Shown piece after piece: positions 43,197 to 52,422 of a stretch of DNA of 64,000 nucleotides. The stretch is from Sediminibacterium sp. TEGAF015. GTDB taxonomy: Bacteria; Bacteroidota; Bacteroidia; Chitinophagales; Chitinophagaceae. The first letter of the stretch is position 1; every line of letters starts with the position of its first letter. Below the pieces are notes generated by a model that did not search any database, was not told the DNA's origin, and was given only the letters and a program-made list of their open reading frames with translations. The position numbers were made by a program, and so were the translations under genes. The DNA is taken from assembly GCF_025997995.1 (NCBI RefSeq), contig NZ_AP026683.1, positions 930,501-994,500 on the forward strand. The letters are read 5' to 3'.

Positions 43197-44699
43197 TTAT
43201 ATCAATTCATATTGTAACATCATACCATCATCTTCATGTTCAAGATTATGGCAATGGAAAACAAATTTTCCCAAATTACTTTCGAAAGGAATGATTATTT
43301 GGACTGTCTCCCCAGGCATTACCAGTACTGTATCCTTCCAGCCAGTTTCAGATACTATCAGACTGCCCCTGCCACCTGTTCTTTGAAGTACCTGGAAAAA
43401 AACTCCGTGTAAATGCATGGGATGGGGTTCATCGCCTTTACTATTATCAAAGACCCATATCTCATTCGTATTGGATTTAATGCTTTCATCAATGCGACTG
43501 CTATCAAAAAGTTTATTATTAATGCGATGACGCATTCTCATGCCATCATTCATAGGATATCCATGATGTTCCATCGGATTAGATATATCAAACACCCTGC
43601 TCCTGACTGATGAAGAAGCTGGCAAACTATCAACCATTGAAAGTTTTGTGGGTACAGTGAAAGAATCTGTGACAGTAGCGGTAACTTTAAACTTCATGAT
43701 CTTAAATGACTGCTTCCCTTGAGCATCCCCTCCGTTAGCAAATTCTTTACTTAGTAAGAATAGCTCTGTACCGATAGATAACCCATTAAAATTTACTAAA
43801 ACATCCAGTCTTTCTCCCGGAGCCAATAAAATTTCCTTTACTGTTACAGGATTTTTCAATAAACCACCATCATTCCCAATAATGATCATATCGGCATTAT
43901 TACTGAATGCGAGATTATACAAACGTGCGTTTGAGCCATTCAAAATACGAAGTCTGTAATAACGGGTTGATACTTCAGTATAAGGTGAATAAATACCATT
44001 TACCAATACAGACTCACCCATATAGCCCGACATAACTTCTTCTGCAGTAGGATTATATGTTATCCCCTGATTGGTTAATCGTTTATCTTGTATAACCAAT
44101 GGAATCTCAAAACGACCCGATGGTAGATTTAAAGTTGCTTCTTCCAGATCATTAATAATAAATAAACCGGCTAAGCCCTGAAATACCTGTTTACCTGTCT
44201 TAAAATGAGGGTGTGGATGATACCATGTCAATCCGGCTCTCTGATTCACAGTAAACTGATAGCGGAAAGTACCACCTGCATTTGCTAATTGATCTGGGTG
44301 TCCATCCATTAATGCAGGTACTTTTAAACCATGCCAGTGAATATTGGTATGTTCAGATAAATTATTCTGGAGCAAAATATTTACAACATCTCCCTTGTTT
44401 ACCCTGAATGACGGACCAAGCATCCCATTAGGTTGATAGCCCAAGACAGGAATATTAGCCCCCCTAATATTTACAGTTGTAGTTTGTGCTGTGAGTGTCT
44501 GATTGGCACCAGACTGTAATGGGTTGGTAAGCATTTGTGAAAAATCATTCTCAATAACCATAACAGGTTTTGTCATTAGCCCGTTGTGATGTTCTTTTCT
44601 GCACCCTGAACCAGCCATAAAAAATCCAGCTAAAGATCCACTTGTTATTAGGCTACCGGTACTAACCCCAGACAGTTGTATGAATTTTCTTCTTTGCAT
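43197..44699 (-). CDS. Multicopper oxidase (CueO/SufI-like) with Tat-like signal
   Basis: The 500-residue protein starts MQRRKFIQLSGVSTGSL, a twin-arginine-type signal running into a Cys (GSGC) that could also be a lipobox. Copper-ligand motifs are all present: HWHGLK, WYHPHPH, HPMHLHGVFF and HCHNLEHEDDGMM. A His/Met-containing insert (NPMEHHGYPMNDGMRMRHRI) sits before the last domain and may bind substrate copper. It likely oxidises periplasmic Cu(I). The ATG at 44699 is chosen, since the residues before it overlap the upstream gene and lack signal character. Confidence 0.9.
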   Translation of the reverse strand: MQRRKFIQLSGVSTGSLITSGSLAGFFMAGSGCRKEHHNGLMTKPVMVIENDFSQMLTNPLQSGANQTLTAQTTTVNIRGANIPVLGYQPNGMLGPSFRVNKGDVVNILLQNNLSEHTNIHWHGLKVPALMDGHPDQLANAGGTFRYQFTVNQRAGLTWYHPHPHFKTGKQVFQGLAGLFIINDLEEATLNLPSGRFEIPLVIQDKRLTNQGITYNPTAEEVMSGYMGESVLVNGIYSPYTEVSTRYYRLRILNGSNARLYNLAFSNNADMIIIGNDGGLLKNPVTVKEILLAPGERLDVLVNFNGLSIGTELFLLSKEFANGGDAQGKQSFKIMKFKVTATVTDSFTVPTKLSMVDSLPASSSVRSRVFDISNPMEHHGYPMNDGMRMRHRINNKLFDSSRIDESIKSNTNEIWVFDNSKGDEPHPMHLHGVFFQVLQRTGGRGSLIVSETGWKDTVLVMPGETVQIIIPFESNLGKFVFHCHNLEHEDDGMMLQYELI

Positions 44700-44709
44700 T
44701 CCGATTGGT

Positions 44710-45963
44710 TTAGTTTTTTTCAATAATTCTTTCAATTGTCACTTGAAGTTTCAATGCCTGACTCAGTAACTCTAATAATTCTAACTGCTTCATGTTTAGA
44801 ATTTCCCATGCATCATATAACATGAATAACTCCTCTGTATTCTGCTCATAACCGAGCTGCATTGTCTTGTAATTATTACGCAATGCCGGTATAATCTGAC
44901 CTTCAAAAAGTTTTAATTGCTTTTTCTTTAACCCCAGTTCATTACGCATGCCATAAGCCATCCCACTGTATTCATTCACCATCATTTCTTTCTGTGACTG
45001 AATGGCATTACTTTTCCATTTTAAGCTTTCAATATTGGCTTTATTCATTTTAGAAGACCATTTAGCCATCGGAATACGAACCATTCCCATAATGGTATAC
45101 TGCAATGGCTGTCCTCCAAATCCAATCATATTATCATAACGAATTCCAAATTGAGGTTTAAGTGCAGTACGCTCCGTTTCCTGTTTTAGAATAGTAAGAT
45201 CAATCTCTCTATCCAATGATTTTAGGTCACTACGGTTAGTATAAAAAAGAGTGCTGTCAAAAACAAGAGCTTCATAACTATTCAAGAAGTAAGTGGTATC
45301 AATATCGAAATCTGTCATAGCATTTCTACCCATAAGCGAATTGATGCGAATACGTTTTTCTTTAATATCACTTTCAAACATTAATTGCATATTTTTCACT
45401 TCTCCTAAAGCGGCTTTTGCCTTATAATAAGCACTTATCTTTTCAAGACCGTTTTTGTAACGTATTTCTGCATTTTTGATCATGAAGTCCAGTATCTTTT
45501 CATTCTCTTCCAGGATAAACAATTTCTTTTTCAGGATTATCCAATCATAATAGAACTGTTTAGCATCGTTCACTAATTCATTTAGTGTTGCATTCTTTTT
45601 TTCTTTCTCAACTGACGACATAGCTTTCATGTACCTCTCATCTGCATCTAATTTTTTTCTATTCGGGAGCATTTGCTCTCCAGAAATCATCACAGATCCC
45701 ATACCAGGCATATCGCCCTCCCTATGCCAGAGTCTGACATCATATGGTGTCATAAATTGACCAATGCCGATTTGAGGAGGCATCCAGCTTCTTGCCCCTT
45801 TTGCAGCTTCATCCATAGAACGGATTTCATGATCATACATCTTCACTACAGGATGCTTTGTTTTAATGCTATCAATGATTGCATGCAACTTCAAGATTTG
45901 CGTATTGCCATATGCAAAACATATCAACCCAAAGAAGGTCAGTATTAATTTATTCTTTAACAT
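44710..45963 (-). CDS. cusC: CusC-like TolC-family outer-membrane channel, system 3
   Basis: The 417-residue protein has a signal peptide (ending FAYGNTQ) and the OEP helical pattern; a Met-bearing segment (GQFMTPYDVRLWHREGDMPGMGSVMISGEQM, in pieces) near the N-terminus is unusual for the family and may touch copper. It overlaps the pump gene by 14 bp, indicating translational coupling. Confidence 0.82.
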   Translation of the reverse strand: MLKNKLILTFFGLICFAYGNTQILKLHAIIDSIKTKHPVVKMYDHEIRSMDEAAKGARSWMPPQIGIGQFMTPYDVRLWHREGDMPGMGSVMISGEQMLPNRKKLDADERYMKAMSSVEKEKKNATLNELVNDAKQFYYDWIILKKKLFILEENEKILDFMIKNAEIRYKNGLEKISAYYKAKAALGEVKNMQLMFESDIKEKRIRINSLMGRNAMTDFDIDTTYFLNSYEALVFDSTLFYTNRSDLKSLDREIDLTILKQETERTALKPQFGIRYDNMIGFGGQPLQYTIMGMVRIPMAKWSSKMNKANIESLKWKSNAIQSQKEMMVNEYSGMAYGMRNELGLKKKQLKLFEGQIIPALRNNYKTMQLGYEQNTEELFMLYDAWEILNMKQLELLELLSQALKLQVTIERIIEKN

Positions 45964-47875
45964 CTATTAATTCAATTTTACCGTTACGTTTTAATTCTCT
46001 CTCTTTAATCATTTCAAAAATGACAGGAGTAATGAGTAACACATAAATAGTGGATGAAATTGTGCCACCAATCAATGGAATGGTGATGGGTCGCATGATA
46101 TCACTACCAACTCCTGTAGCCCAAAGAATAGGGATCAGACCGAAAAGTCCAACTGAAACTGTCATGAGTTTGGGTCGTAACCTTTTGGCAGAGCCTTCAA
46201 TCACATAGTCTCGGATAATTGTGGGTGTTAATGTTGATTTAGAATTACCATGTTTAGCGACCATATTGTTCATGGCTTCATTTAAATAGATCGTCATCAA
46301 CATGGCTGTCTCGATGGCCATTCCAAATAAAGCAATAAAGCCCACAGCAACAGCTACAGAAAGATTAATGCCAAAAAAATAGACCATGAATACACCCCCG
46401 ATTAATGCAAACGGCACGGTGATCATGGTGATTAGAGCTTCTTTAAAAGAATGATAGGTGAAATATAATACCATGAAAATGATAATGAGTACTATTGGCA
46501 TGATCATTTTTAGAGTCTGGTTAGCCCTGATTTGATTTTCCCACTGGCCACTCCATTCCAGAAAGTATCCTTTTGGAAGTTTAGTGACCATTCGATTCAA
46601 TCGCTCTTGTGCCTCTTTTACTGTACTGCCTAAATCTCTTTCCCTAACATTAAATAGTACTGTACCCCTAAGCATTGCATTTTCTGAATTAATCATCGGT
46701 GGGCCGTCACTTAGTTTAATGTCTGCAACAGCTTCTAATGGTATAGGACCAAAGTCCATTGTCTGTACCTGAAGTCGCTTTAATGCTTGAATATTATTTC
46801 GAAAATCTTGCCCGTATCTGGCATTTACGGAAAATCGCTGACGGCCTTCAATAGTGGTAGTAAGTTTCATACCTCCTAATGCACTCTCAATTACGGTATT
46901 GACATCATCAATACTCAGCCCATACCGACCGATTTCACCACGTTTAACTATAATATCGATGTACTTTCCGCCTGTAATGGGCTCCACATATAAATCCTTT
47001 ACTCCATCAATCCCCTCCAACTGCCTTTTAATAGTTTGAGCAAATGCGTAAATACTATCCAGGTTTTGTCCGTATACTTTTAAACCAACATCGGTTCTTA
47101 TACCGGTTGAAAGCATGTTAATACGATTAATGATGGGCTGTGTCCATCCATTTGTAACACCCGGTATTTGCATTTTTGAATTCAGCTCATTTATAATATC
47201 ATCTTTGGTTCGCCCTTCCCTCCATTCATTTTTAGGCTTGAGTAAAATGATGGTTTCAATCATGCTGATCGGAGAATTATCTGTTGCTGTATTGGCTCTT
47301 CCTGCTTTACCAAGAACATGTGAAACTTCGGGAACAGAACGAATCAACTTATCCTGAACCTGTAATAATCGTTTTGCTTCAGAATTGGATACATCTGGAA
47401 GAGTTACCGGCATAAATAACAATGAGCCCTCATCCAATGGCGGCATAAATTCCGAACCAAGACGAGTCATCATGATTACTCCCATGGCTAATGCCAGAAT
47501 ATTAAGCCCTATGGTAGTTTTTCTCCATTTTAAACACCATTTTAGAATGGGCGTATAAATCTTCTCCAGTGTTTTTGTTATTGGATTTGAATCTTCTGGT
47601 TTTAGTCGTCCTTTTAGAAAAAAGGAAATTAGAACCGGAGTTAATGTTATAGCTAATACCGCATCAATTAATAGGATAAAAGTCTTTGTCCATGCCAGGG
47701 GATGAAAAAGTTTTCCTTCCATACCTGTAAGTAGAAATACAGGAAGAAAAGAAGTGACTACAATAATGGTGGAATAAAATACGCCGGGACCTACTTGTTT
47801 TGAAGATCTTTCAATAATCTCATTTCTTTCCTCTATTGTTAAGGGGTCTTTATTTCTTTTGAACCACTTTGCCAT
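45950..47875 (-). CDS. cusA: CusA copper/silver RND pump, C-terminal piece
   Basis: The 641-residue piece covers TM5 to the C-terminus and starts MAKWFKRNKDPLTIEERNEI, still in the cytoplasmic TM4-TM5 loop. It retains the three methionines of the CusA copper site: M155 (LLFMPVTLP), M205 (SPISMIETI) and M254 (INRINMLSTGIR), matching E. coli M573, M623 and M672. The first piece ends at 47878 in another frame and its stop is 2 nt before this ATG. Either a single-base indel split one gene, or the two halves are made separately and assemble. Confidence 0.85.
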   Translation of the reverse strand: MAKWFKRNKDPLTIEERNEIIERSSKQVGPGVFYSTIIVVTSFLPVFLLTGMEGKLFHPLAWTKTFILLIDAVLAITLTPVLISFFLKGRLKPEDSNPITKTLEKIYTPILKWCLKWRKTTIGLNILALAMGVIMMTRLGSEFMPPLDEGSLLFMPVTLPDVSNSEAKRLLQVQDKLIRSVPEVSHVLGKAGRANTATDNSPISMIETIILLKPKNEWREGRTKDDIINELNSKMQIPGVTNGWTQPIINRINMLSTGIRTDVGLKVYGQNLDSIYAFAQTIKRQLEGIDGVKDLYVEPITGGKYIDIIVKRGEIGRYGLSIDDVNTVIESALGGMKLTTTIEGRQRFSVNARYGQDFRNNIQALKRLQVQTMDFGPIPLEAVADIKLSDGPPMINSENAMLRGTVLFNVRERDLGSTVKEAQERLNRMVTKLPKGYFLEWSGQWENQIRANQTLKMIMPIVLIIIFMVLYFTYHSFKEALITMITVPFALIGGVFMVYFFGINLSVAVAVGFIALFGMAIETAMLMTIYLNEAMNNMVAKHGNSKSTLTPTIIRDYVIEGSAKRLRPKLMTVSVGLFGLIPILWATGVGSDIMRPITIPLIGGTISSTIYVLLITPVIFEMIKERELKRNGKIELIDVKE

Positions 47876-47877
47876 AC

Positions 47878-49167
47878 TTACGATTTGTCGGTTAATTTAA
47901 TTTTTTTAGCCTGTGCCTCGCTAATATGTCTGTACGCATTTTCCACCATCACAATGCCATCATCAACTACTACACCAATAGCAAGCGCGATCCCCGTTAA
48001 TGACATAATATTGGATGAAATACCAAACATTTCAAGGAAAATAAACCCTGCTGCAACTGAAATAGGTAATTGAATCAGTATGATCACAGCACTGCGCCAA
48101 TGGAATAGAAATATGAGCACTACCAATGAGACGACAATCATTTCTTCAACTAACGTTCCTTTTACTGAATCAATAGCTTCTTGAATGAGTGTACTGCGGT
48201 CGTATGAAGTTTGGAACGTTACACCTTCCGGTAAGCCCTTTTCAACCTCCTTCATCCGAGCTTTTATCGACTCAATTACCTTATTGGCATTTTCATTGTA
48301 TCGCATTACTACTATTCCACCTACCACTTCTCCTTTGCCATCCATATCAAAAATTCCCAGACGCAAATCACCCCCCATTTGAACAGAACCAATGTCCTTG
48401 ACTCTTACAGGTATACCATTGTAATTGGTCAGTGCAATATTTTCAATATCATCTTTATTTTTTATGTAGCCTAAGCCCCTGATAATGTAAGCCATATCTG
48501 CCATTTCAAATTTGCGCCCCCCTACATCATTATTATTGGCCTTGACTTTATTCATCACATCCATCAACGAAATATTGTAATACTGCAGCTTTATGGGATC
48601 AACTACTAATTGATATTGCTTTTCGAAACCACCAAAAGATGCAACTTCTGCCACACCAGGTACTGTTTGTAAAGCAAATTTGATATACCAGTCTTGAAGT
48701 GCTCTTTGTTCTCCCAAATCCATCTTAGGAGCATTGAGGTGATACCAGAAAATATGTCCCACGCCTGTTCCATCAGGACCTAACGTAGGTGTTACATTTT
48801 GCGGTAGAAGACGTTGTGCAAAGTTGAGTCTTTCGAGTACACGGGTTCTCGCCCAGTATATATCAACATTATCTTCAAAAATCACATACACAAAACTCAT
48901 CCCAAACATGGATGAACCACGAATATTCTTGATTTTAGGTATACCCTGCAAGTTGCTGACCAATGGATAGGTTACCTGGTCTTCTATAACCTGTGGACTG
49001 CGTCCCATCCATTCAGTAAATACGATCACCTGGTTTTCACTTAAATCCGGAATAGCATCAATCGGATTCTGTTTCACAGCGTAAATTCCATAAGCAAATA
49101 ATCCTCCTGCCAATAACAGAATAATCACCCGGTTACGCAAAGCCAGTTCAATTAATTTTTGAACCAT
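47878..49167 (-). CDS. cusA: CusA copper/silver RND pump, N-terminal piece
   Basis: The 429-residue piece carries TM1 to TM4 and the first porter domain: NRVIILLLAGGLFAYGIYAVK, then TEWMGRSPQVIEDQVTYPL, ending at GIALAIGVVVDDGIVMVEN (TM4 with acidic relay pair). The tail HISEAQAKKIKLTDKS stops with TAA before the TM5 half. In E. coli CusA this loop continues without a break. It follows the five-module metal-binding gene by 35 bp. Confidence 0.85.
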   Translation of the reverse strand: MVQKLIELALRNRVIILLLAGGLFAYGIYAVKQNPIDAIPDLSENQVIVFTEWMGRSPQVIEDQVTYPLVSNLQGIPKIKNIRGSSMFGMSFVYVIFEDNVDIYWARTRVLERLNFAQRLLPQNVTPTLGPDGTGVGHIFWYHLNAPKMDLGEQRALQDWYIKFALQTVPGVAEVASFGGFEKQYQLVVDPIKLQYYNISLMDVMNKVKANNNDVGGRKFEMADMAYIIRGLGYIKNKDDIENIALTNYNGIPVRVKDIGSVQMGGDLRLGIFDMDGKGEVVGGIVVMRYNENANKVIESIKARMKEVEKGLPEGVTFQTSYDRSTLIQEAIDSVKGTLVEEMIVVSLVVLIFLFHWRSAVIILIQLPISVAAGFIFLEMFGISSNIMSLTGIALAIGVVVDDGIVMVENAYRHISEAQAKKIKLTDKS

Positions 49168-49202
49168 AATTTGATATTAATATTTGAAGCAATGTAGAAG
49201 CA

Positions 49203-49850
49203 TTAGTTTGACCTCTTTTTTAAATCCATGCCACATTTAGTGCATTTACCAGGTTTATTGCTGGTGACATCCGAATGCATGGGGCAAGAATATATTTTCA
49301 TCACTTCCATTTTCATTTTCTCTTTTGGAGAAAGTGTCAATGAGGTTCCACATTTTGAACATTTACCTGGCTTGTCACTAGTCATGTCCGGGTGGCTAGA
49401 ACATGAATATGTTTGAACAGACTGCTCTTCTTCTTTTAAATCCATTCCACATTTTGGACACTTACCTGACTCATCACTTGCAACATCGGGGTGCATGGGG
49501 CAGGTATAGGTTTTCATTACTCCCATTTTCATTTTTTCCTTGGGTGAAAGATTCATTTTAGAACCACATACTGAACATTTGCCGGGTTTATCTCCTGTAA
49601 TACCTGGATGCGCAGGACATTCATAAAGACCAACTACCTCCATTTTCATTTTTTCTTTTAGAGTAAGGTTCCTGCCACATTTTGGGCATTTCCCAGATTT
49701 ATCCATAATCACATCAGGATGCATTGGACATATATATGTCTTTTCAACAGTTTGTCTAATTTTGTTCTTTTGTGTTGTTGGGTCCTGAGCAAATACTGAA
49801 AAAGATAAGATAGTTAGCGCTGCCATCATTAGCATTTTAATTGCTTTCAT
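49203..49850 (-). CDS. Secreted protein made of five tandem heavy-metal-binding modules
   Basis: After a signal peptide (ending FSVFAQ, residue 22) the 215-residue protein is five modules in a row. Their openings are YICPMHPDV, YECPAHPGI, YTCPMHPDV, YSCSSHPDM and YSCPMHSDV. Each is followed by KCPKCG or a variant and most by LSPKEKMKMEV linkers. Modules 1, 3 and 5 keep the full CPMH/CGxxL set, whereas 2 and 4 are altered at the Met or Cys. It leads the Cus operon, 35 bp upstream of cusA, and probably acts as a periplasmic metal buffer. Confidence 0.85.
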   Translation of the reverse strand: MKAIKMLMMAALTILSFSVFAQDPTTQKNKIRQTVEKTYICPMHPDVIMDKSGKCPKCGRNLTLKEKMKMEVVGLYECPAHPGITGDKPGKCSVCGSKMNLSPKEKMKMGVMKTYTCPMHPDVASDESGKCPKCGMDLKEEEQSVQTYSCSSHPDMTSDKPGKCSKCGTSLTLSPKEKMKMEVMKIYSCPMHSDVTSNKPGKCTKCGMDLKKRSN

Positions 49851-49871
49851 TTTTCATGATTTTATTGTTGT

Positions 49872-49902
49872 AAAATATAATACTGGCAAAGAGAAACGCC
49901 AA
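49872..49902 (-). promoter_or_regulatory. Possible promoter of the Cus operon
   Basis: On the minus strand TTG (49900-49902) and TATATTTT (49872-49879, one mismatch to TAnnTTTG) are 20 bp apart, upstream of the five-module gene. No palindrome overlaps them, so no regulator can be inferred. Confidence 0.4.
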
Positions 49903-49947
49903 TAGCCTGACAATTTGATTGCCTGGCACTACTAAGTCAACATTAAA

Positions 49948-50346
49948 TTAAATAAGGATAGTTCTGTTAAGAAGGTATACGGGCGTCTTGCAATTTCGAG
50001 GTGGAGCATGACTTATTGGATACTCTTCACTTGAAGAGATATAGAAAATATCCGATAATGAAAAAAGGGATAGCGGTAAGTCAAGAATAGTGAGAGTAAA
50101 ATTAATAGAAACTGATTCAGTAATTTTTTGTTCTGAAATGTTCTTTACAAACTTGTTTTCATCTTTACAACAGCCATTATCTTTTGTATCGGATTCCTCC
50201 ATTCCACAATTTTCGCAAGTTTTGGAATCTCTATACATAAACCCCCAGTCGGCAAGTTTACCCATACAATAATGCATTCGTATAGAAGCCCCTGAGGAAG
50301 TACTCAGAAATAAAACTGCTACTATGAATGTGACAAATTTTTTCAT
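49948..50346 (-). CDS. HYC_CC_PP-family secreted protein
   Basis: The 132-residue protein has a signal peptide and the three marks of the HYC_CC_PP family: MHYCMGKLADW, the CC of NGCCKDENKF, and the late APPRNC. Extra cysteines (TCENCGMEE) give a probable metal site. Function is not established for the family. It may head the Cus operon, 97 bp upstream of the five-module gene. Confidence 0.75.
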   Translation of the reverse strand: MKKFVTFIVAVLFLSTSSGASIRMHYCMGKLADWGFMYRDSKTCENCGMEESDTKDNGCCKDENKFVKNISEQKITESVSINFTLTILDLPLSLFSLSDIFYISSSEEYPISHAPPRNCKTPVYLLNRTILI

Positions 50347-50580
50347 TAATGCTGATAAAACAAATGTATAGTTTTTTTTCCAAAAGAGTTTAAAATTTTA
50401 GTTCCGTGCACACCAATTCATCAAACTATAATTTAAATGTATATTTAATAATATAAAGATTAATTAATTACTTGATGCCAGACAACCCTTGTCGACAGTA
50501 TTGAATTCTATAGAGCATCATTTTCATCAACATCAGGCTATGAATACTACATTGTTTATAAGCTTTGCTTCTAATTCTAA

Positions 50581-50748
50581 TCATAGAATTATTACCCCAA
50601 TAAATACGTTTTGGTTGGTGCTCAATTTGAACATATGATACAGCGTAAAAACTATCACTTCAGCACTCTCCCACTTATTCCTTGGAATGTTATACTCATC
50701 TAAAATTTTGAGCCTCTGCTCCAAAAAAGTATCTAGGAGAGCATCCAC
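50581..50748 (-). CDS. Possible 55-residue ORF or gene tail
   Basis: A GTG-started frame encodes VDALLDTFLEQRLKILDEYN and continues IPRNKWESAEVIVF. It looks like genuine protein composition with an amphipathic helix, but no family was recognised and the start is weak. It may be the remnant of a longer gene. Confidence 0.3.
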   Translation of the reverse strand: MDALLDTFLEQRLKILDEYNIPRNKWESAEVIVFTLYHMFKLSTNQNVFIGVIIL

Positions 50749-50882
50749 TTAGAGATATGTTTTTCAGCAAATGCGAATTATTCTAGTCAATTAATTAGTA
50801 ATCACCCCATTTTTATTATCAGTTTTCCACCATAAACAGCTTTTTGTTGATTACTCAACCCTAGATGCCCAGCACAATTTGA

Positions 50883-50890
50883 TAAATTTG
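50883..50890 (+). promoter_or_regulatory. -7 box (TAAATTTG) of the cyclodeaminase/ImmA fusion gene
   Basis: The TAnnTTTG match ends 4 nt before the ATG at 50895. No TTG was found at the expected -33 distance. Confidence 0.4.
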
Positions 50891-50894
50891 TGAT

Positions 50895-52310
50895 ATGTCA
50901 CGCGAACCATTACTTAATCGAATTACAAAGCAACTCCTAAAAGATTTTGGAGCAGGAGGTCATGAGCCGGGTTCTGGTAGCGCTGCTGCGTTGGATGGTT
51001 TGTTGGCAGCGCATCTTACTACAACAGTAATAGACTTAACAGAAAGATATGCATCCAGAAGTCCTAGATATCAATCTCACCTTGAAGAACATAAGAACAA
51101 TCGCCTTCTGATAAAGACCAAAGTGTTGCCACAATTAGAAAGCCTTTTTGAAAATGATTCTGTACAATTTGATAAAGTCATCAAAGCCAGAAAAGACAGG
51201 CTTGGAGAAAAAAATAGTAAAATCAAACATGAAAAAGATTTAATCGTCAATGCTGAGCTTAGAAAAGCTACAGAAATACCGATTCAAATCGCCAAATATT
51301 GCCATCGAATTGGCGAAATGGCTACTTATGTCTTTGATTACGGATTTATTTCGGCAAGAGGAGATTCTGCCACAGCAATTCACACGGCTACAGCTGGGAT
51401 GCTAAGTTGTCTTTCCATTATTGAACTAAACCTTCAACAACTTCCTGCTGATGACTGGATGGAAATGATTCGGGGAGTAAAGGATAAACTTGAAATAAAA
51501 TACCACCAATTGGATCGAATTTGTAAAGAGAAACATCATCAGCTAAAAAAGGAAGCAGACGAACACTATCGTTTTGAAAAGCTGATGGCTGAATACAAAG
51601 CAGGCAAGCATGCTGATAAAATTCTATCGGATGATGACCTTGAAAAATTTGTCACCAACCTCCAGCAATTTATCTGGATTAAAAAAGATAAATTATTTAA
51701 GAAGGATAGCGATCAGTTGACCCTACCAATGCAAGTACTAAAACCGCAAGAAATACTAATTCGCTTGATGAAATATGCTGTAATACAAAAAGAATCATTG
51801 GGCAGACATTATGATGACACTGGAGCTTTTGAGGTAGCAGGTTTGATCAATAAAAAGAAACGAGTGGTGGAAGTTTCACAGCAGTTCCCAGTTGAAACCA
51901 TGAGATTCACCTTAGCGCATGAGCTAGGACATGCTCTTTTACATCCTGACATGTTATTACATCGAGATAAACCAATCGATGGTTCCCATACAAGCAAAAA
52001 CCTTACGGAGAGGCAAGCAGATAAATTTGCCGCCTATTTTTTAATGCCTAGAAAACAGGTTATTAAGATATTTAGAGAGAGATTTGGAAACGAGGTATTT
52101 AATATCAATCAAGAAACAGTATTCATGCTCGGCGCGGGCTCGATTCAAACTTTTAGAGAAAAATGCCAAAATCTTCGTGGGTTAGGTCGTGAATTAGCAA
52201 GGGCGAACCGAATTGTTGGACACAAATTCACACCACTTTCAGCAATATTTGGTGTATCAGATGAAACTATGGCGATACGCCTGGAAGAGTTGGGATTGAT
52301 AAAATTTTGA
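50895..52310 (+). CDS. Fusion of a cyclodeaminase-like (FTCD_C) domain with an ImmA/IrrE metallopeptidase
   Basis: Residues 1-220 resemble the formiminotransferase-cyclodeaminase C-terminal fold: KDFGAGGHEPGSGSAAALDG (residues 17-35) gives the glycine-rich signature, and helical repeats follow. Residues ~285-471 form an ImmA/IrrE (DUF955) domain with the zinc motif HELGH (342-346) and a third-ligand region ERQADKFAAYFLMP (near 372). ImmA/IrrE peptidases cleave repressors after stress. An FTCD_C-like module has no known link to them. It is followed by two small DNA-binding-type genes on the other strand, so a sensor-protease role is possible. Both domain calls are by motif only. Confidence 0.75.
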   Translation: MSREPLLNRITKQLLKDFGAGGHEPGSGSAAALDGLLAAHLTTTVIDLTERYASRSPRYQSHLEEHKNNRLLIKTKVLPQLESLFENDSVQFDKVIKARKDRLGEKNSKIKHEKDLIVNAELRKATEIPIQIAKYCHRIGEMATYVFDYGFISARGDSATAIHTATAGMLSCLSIIELNLQQLPADDWMEMIRGVKDKLEIKYHQLDRICKEKHHQLKKEADEHYRFEKLMAEYKAGKHADKILSDDDLEKFVTNLQQFIWIKKDKLFKKDSDQLTLPMQVLKPQEILIRLMKYAVIQKESLGRHYDDTGAFEVAGLINKKKRVVEVSQQFPVETMRFTLAHELGHALLHPDMLLHRDKPIDGSHTSKNLTERQADKFAAYFLMPRKQVIKIFRERFGNEVFNINQETVFMLGAGSIQTFREKCQNLRGLGRELARANRIVGHKFTPLSAIFGVSDETMAIRLEELGLIKF

Positions 52311-52422
52311 TCTATAGATTTTAAAGAAATATTTTAAACTATATCAATTAATGCCTTTCCACTTTTGACTAAAAATTCATGCCAAAGGAAGCATTAAAGT
52401 ATTTCTGGGGAAGTTACCGTTT

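Larger units (their letters stand above)
50347..50894. other. Intergenic region with a possible gene remnant
   Basis: This is 548 bp of AT-rich DNA between the metal island and the accessory region. It contains the minus-strand open frame listed at 50581-50748 and the promoter box of the next gene. No RNA gene or strong hairpin was seen. Confidence 0.4.
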
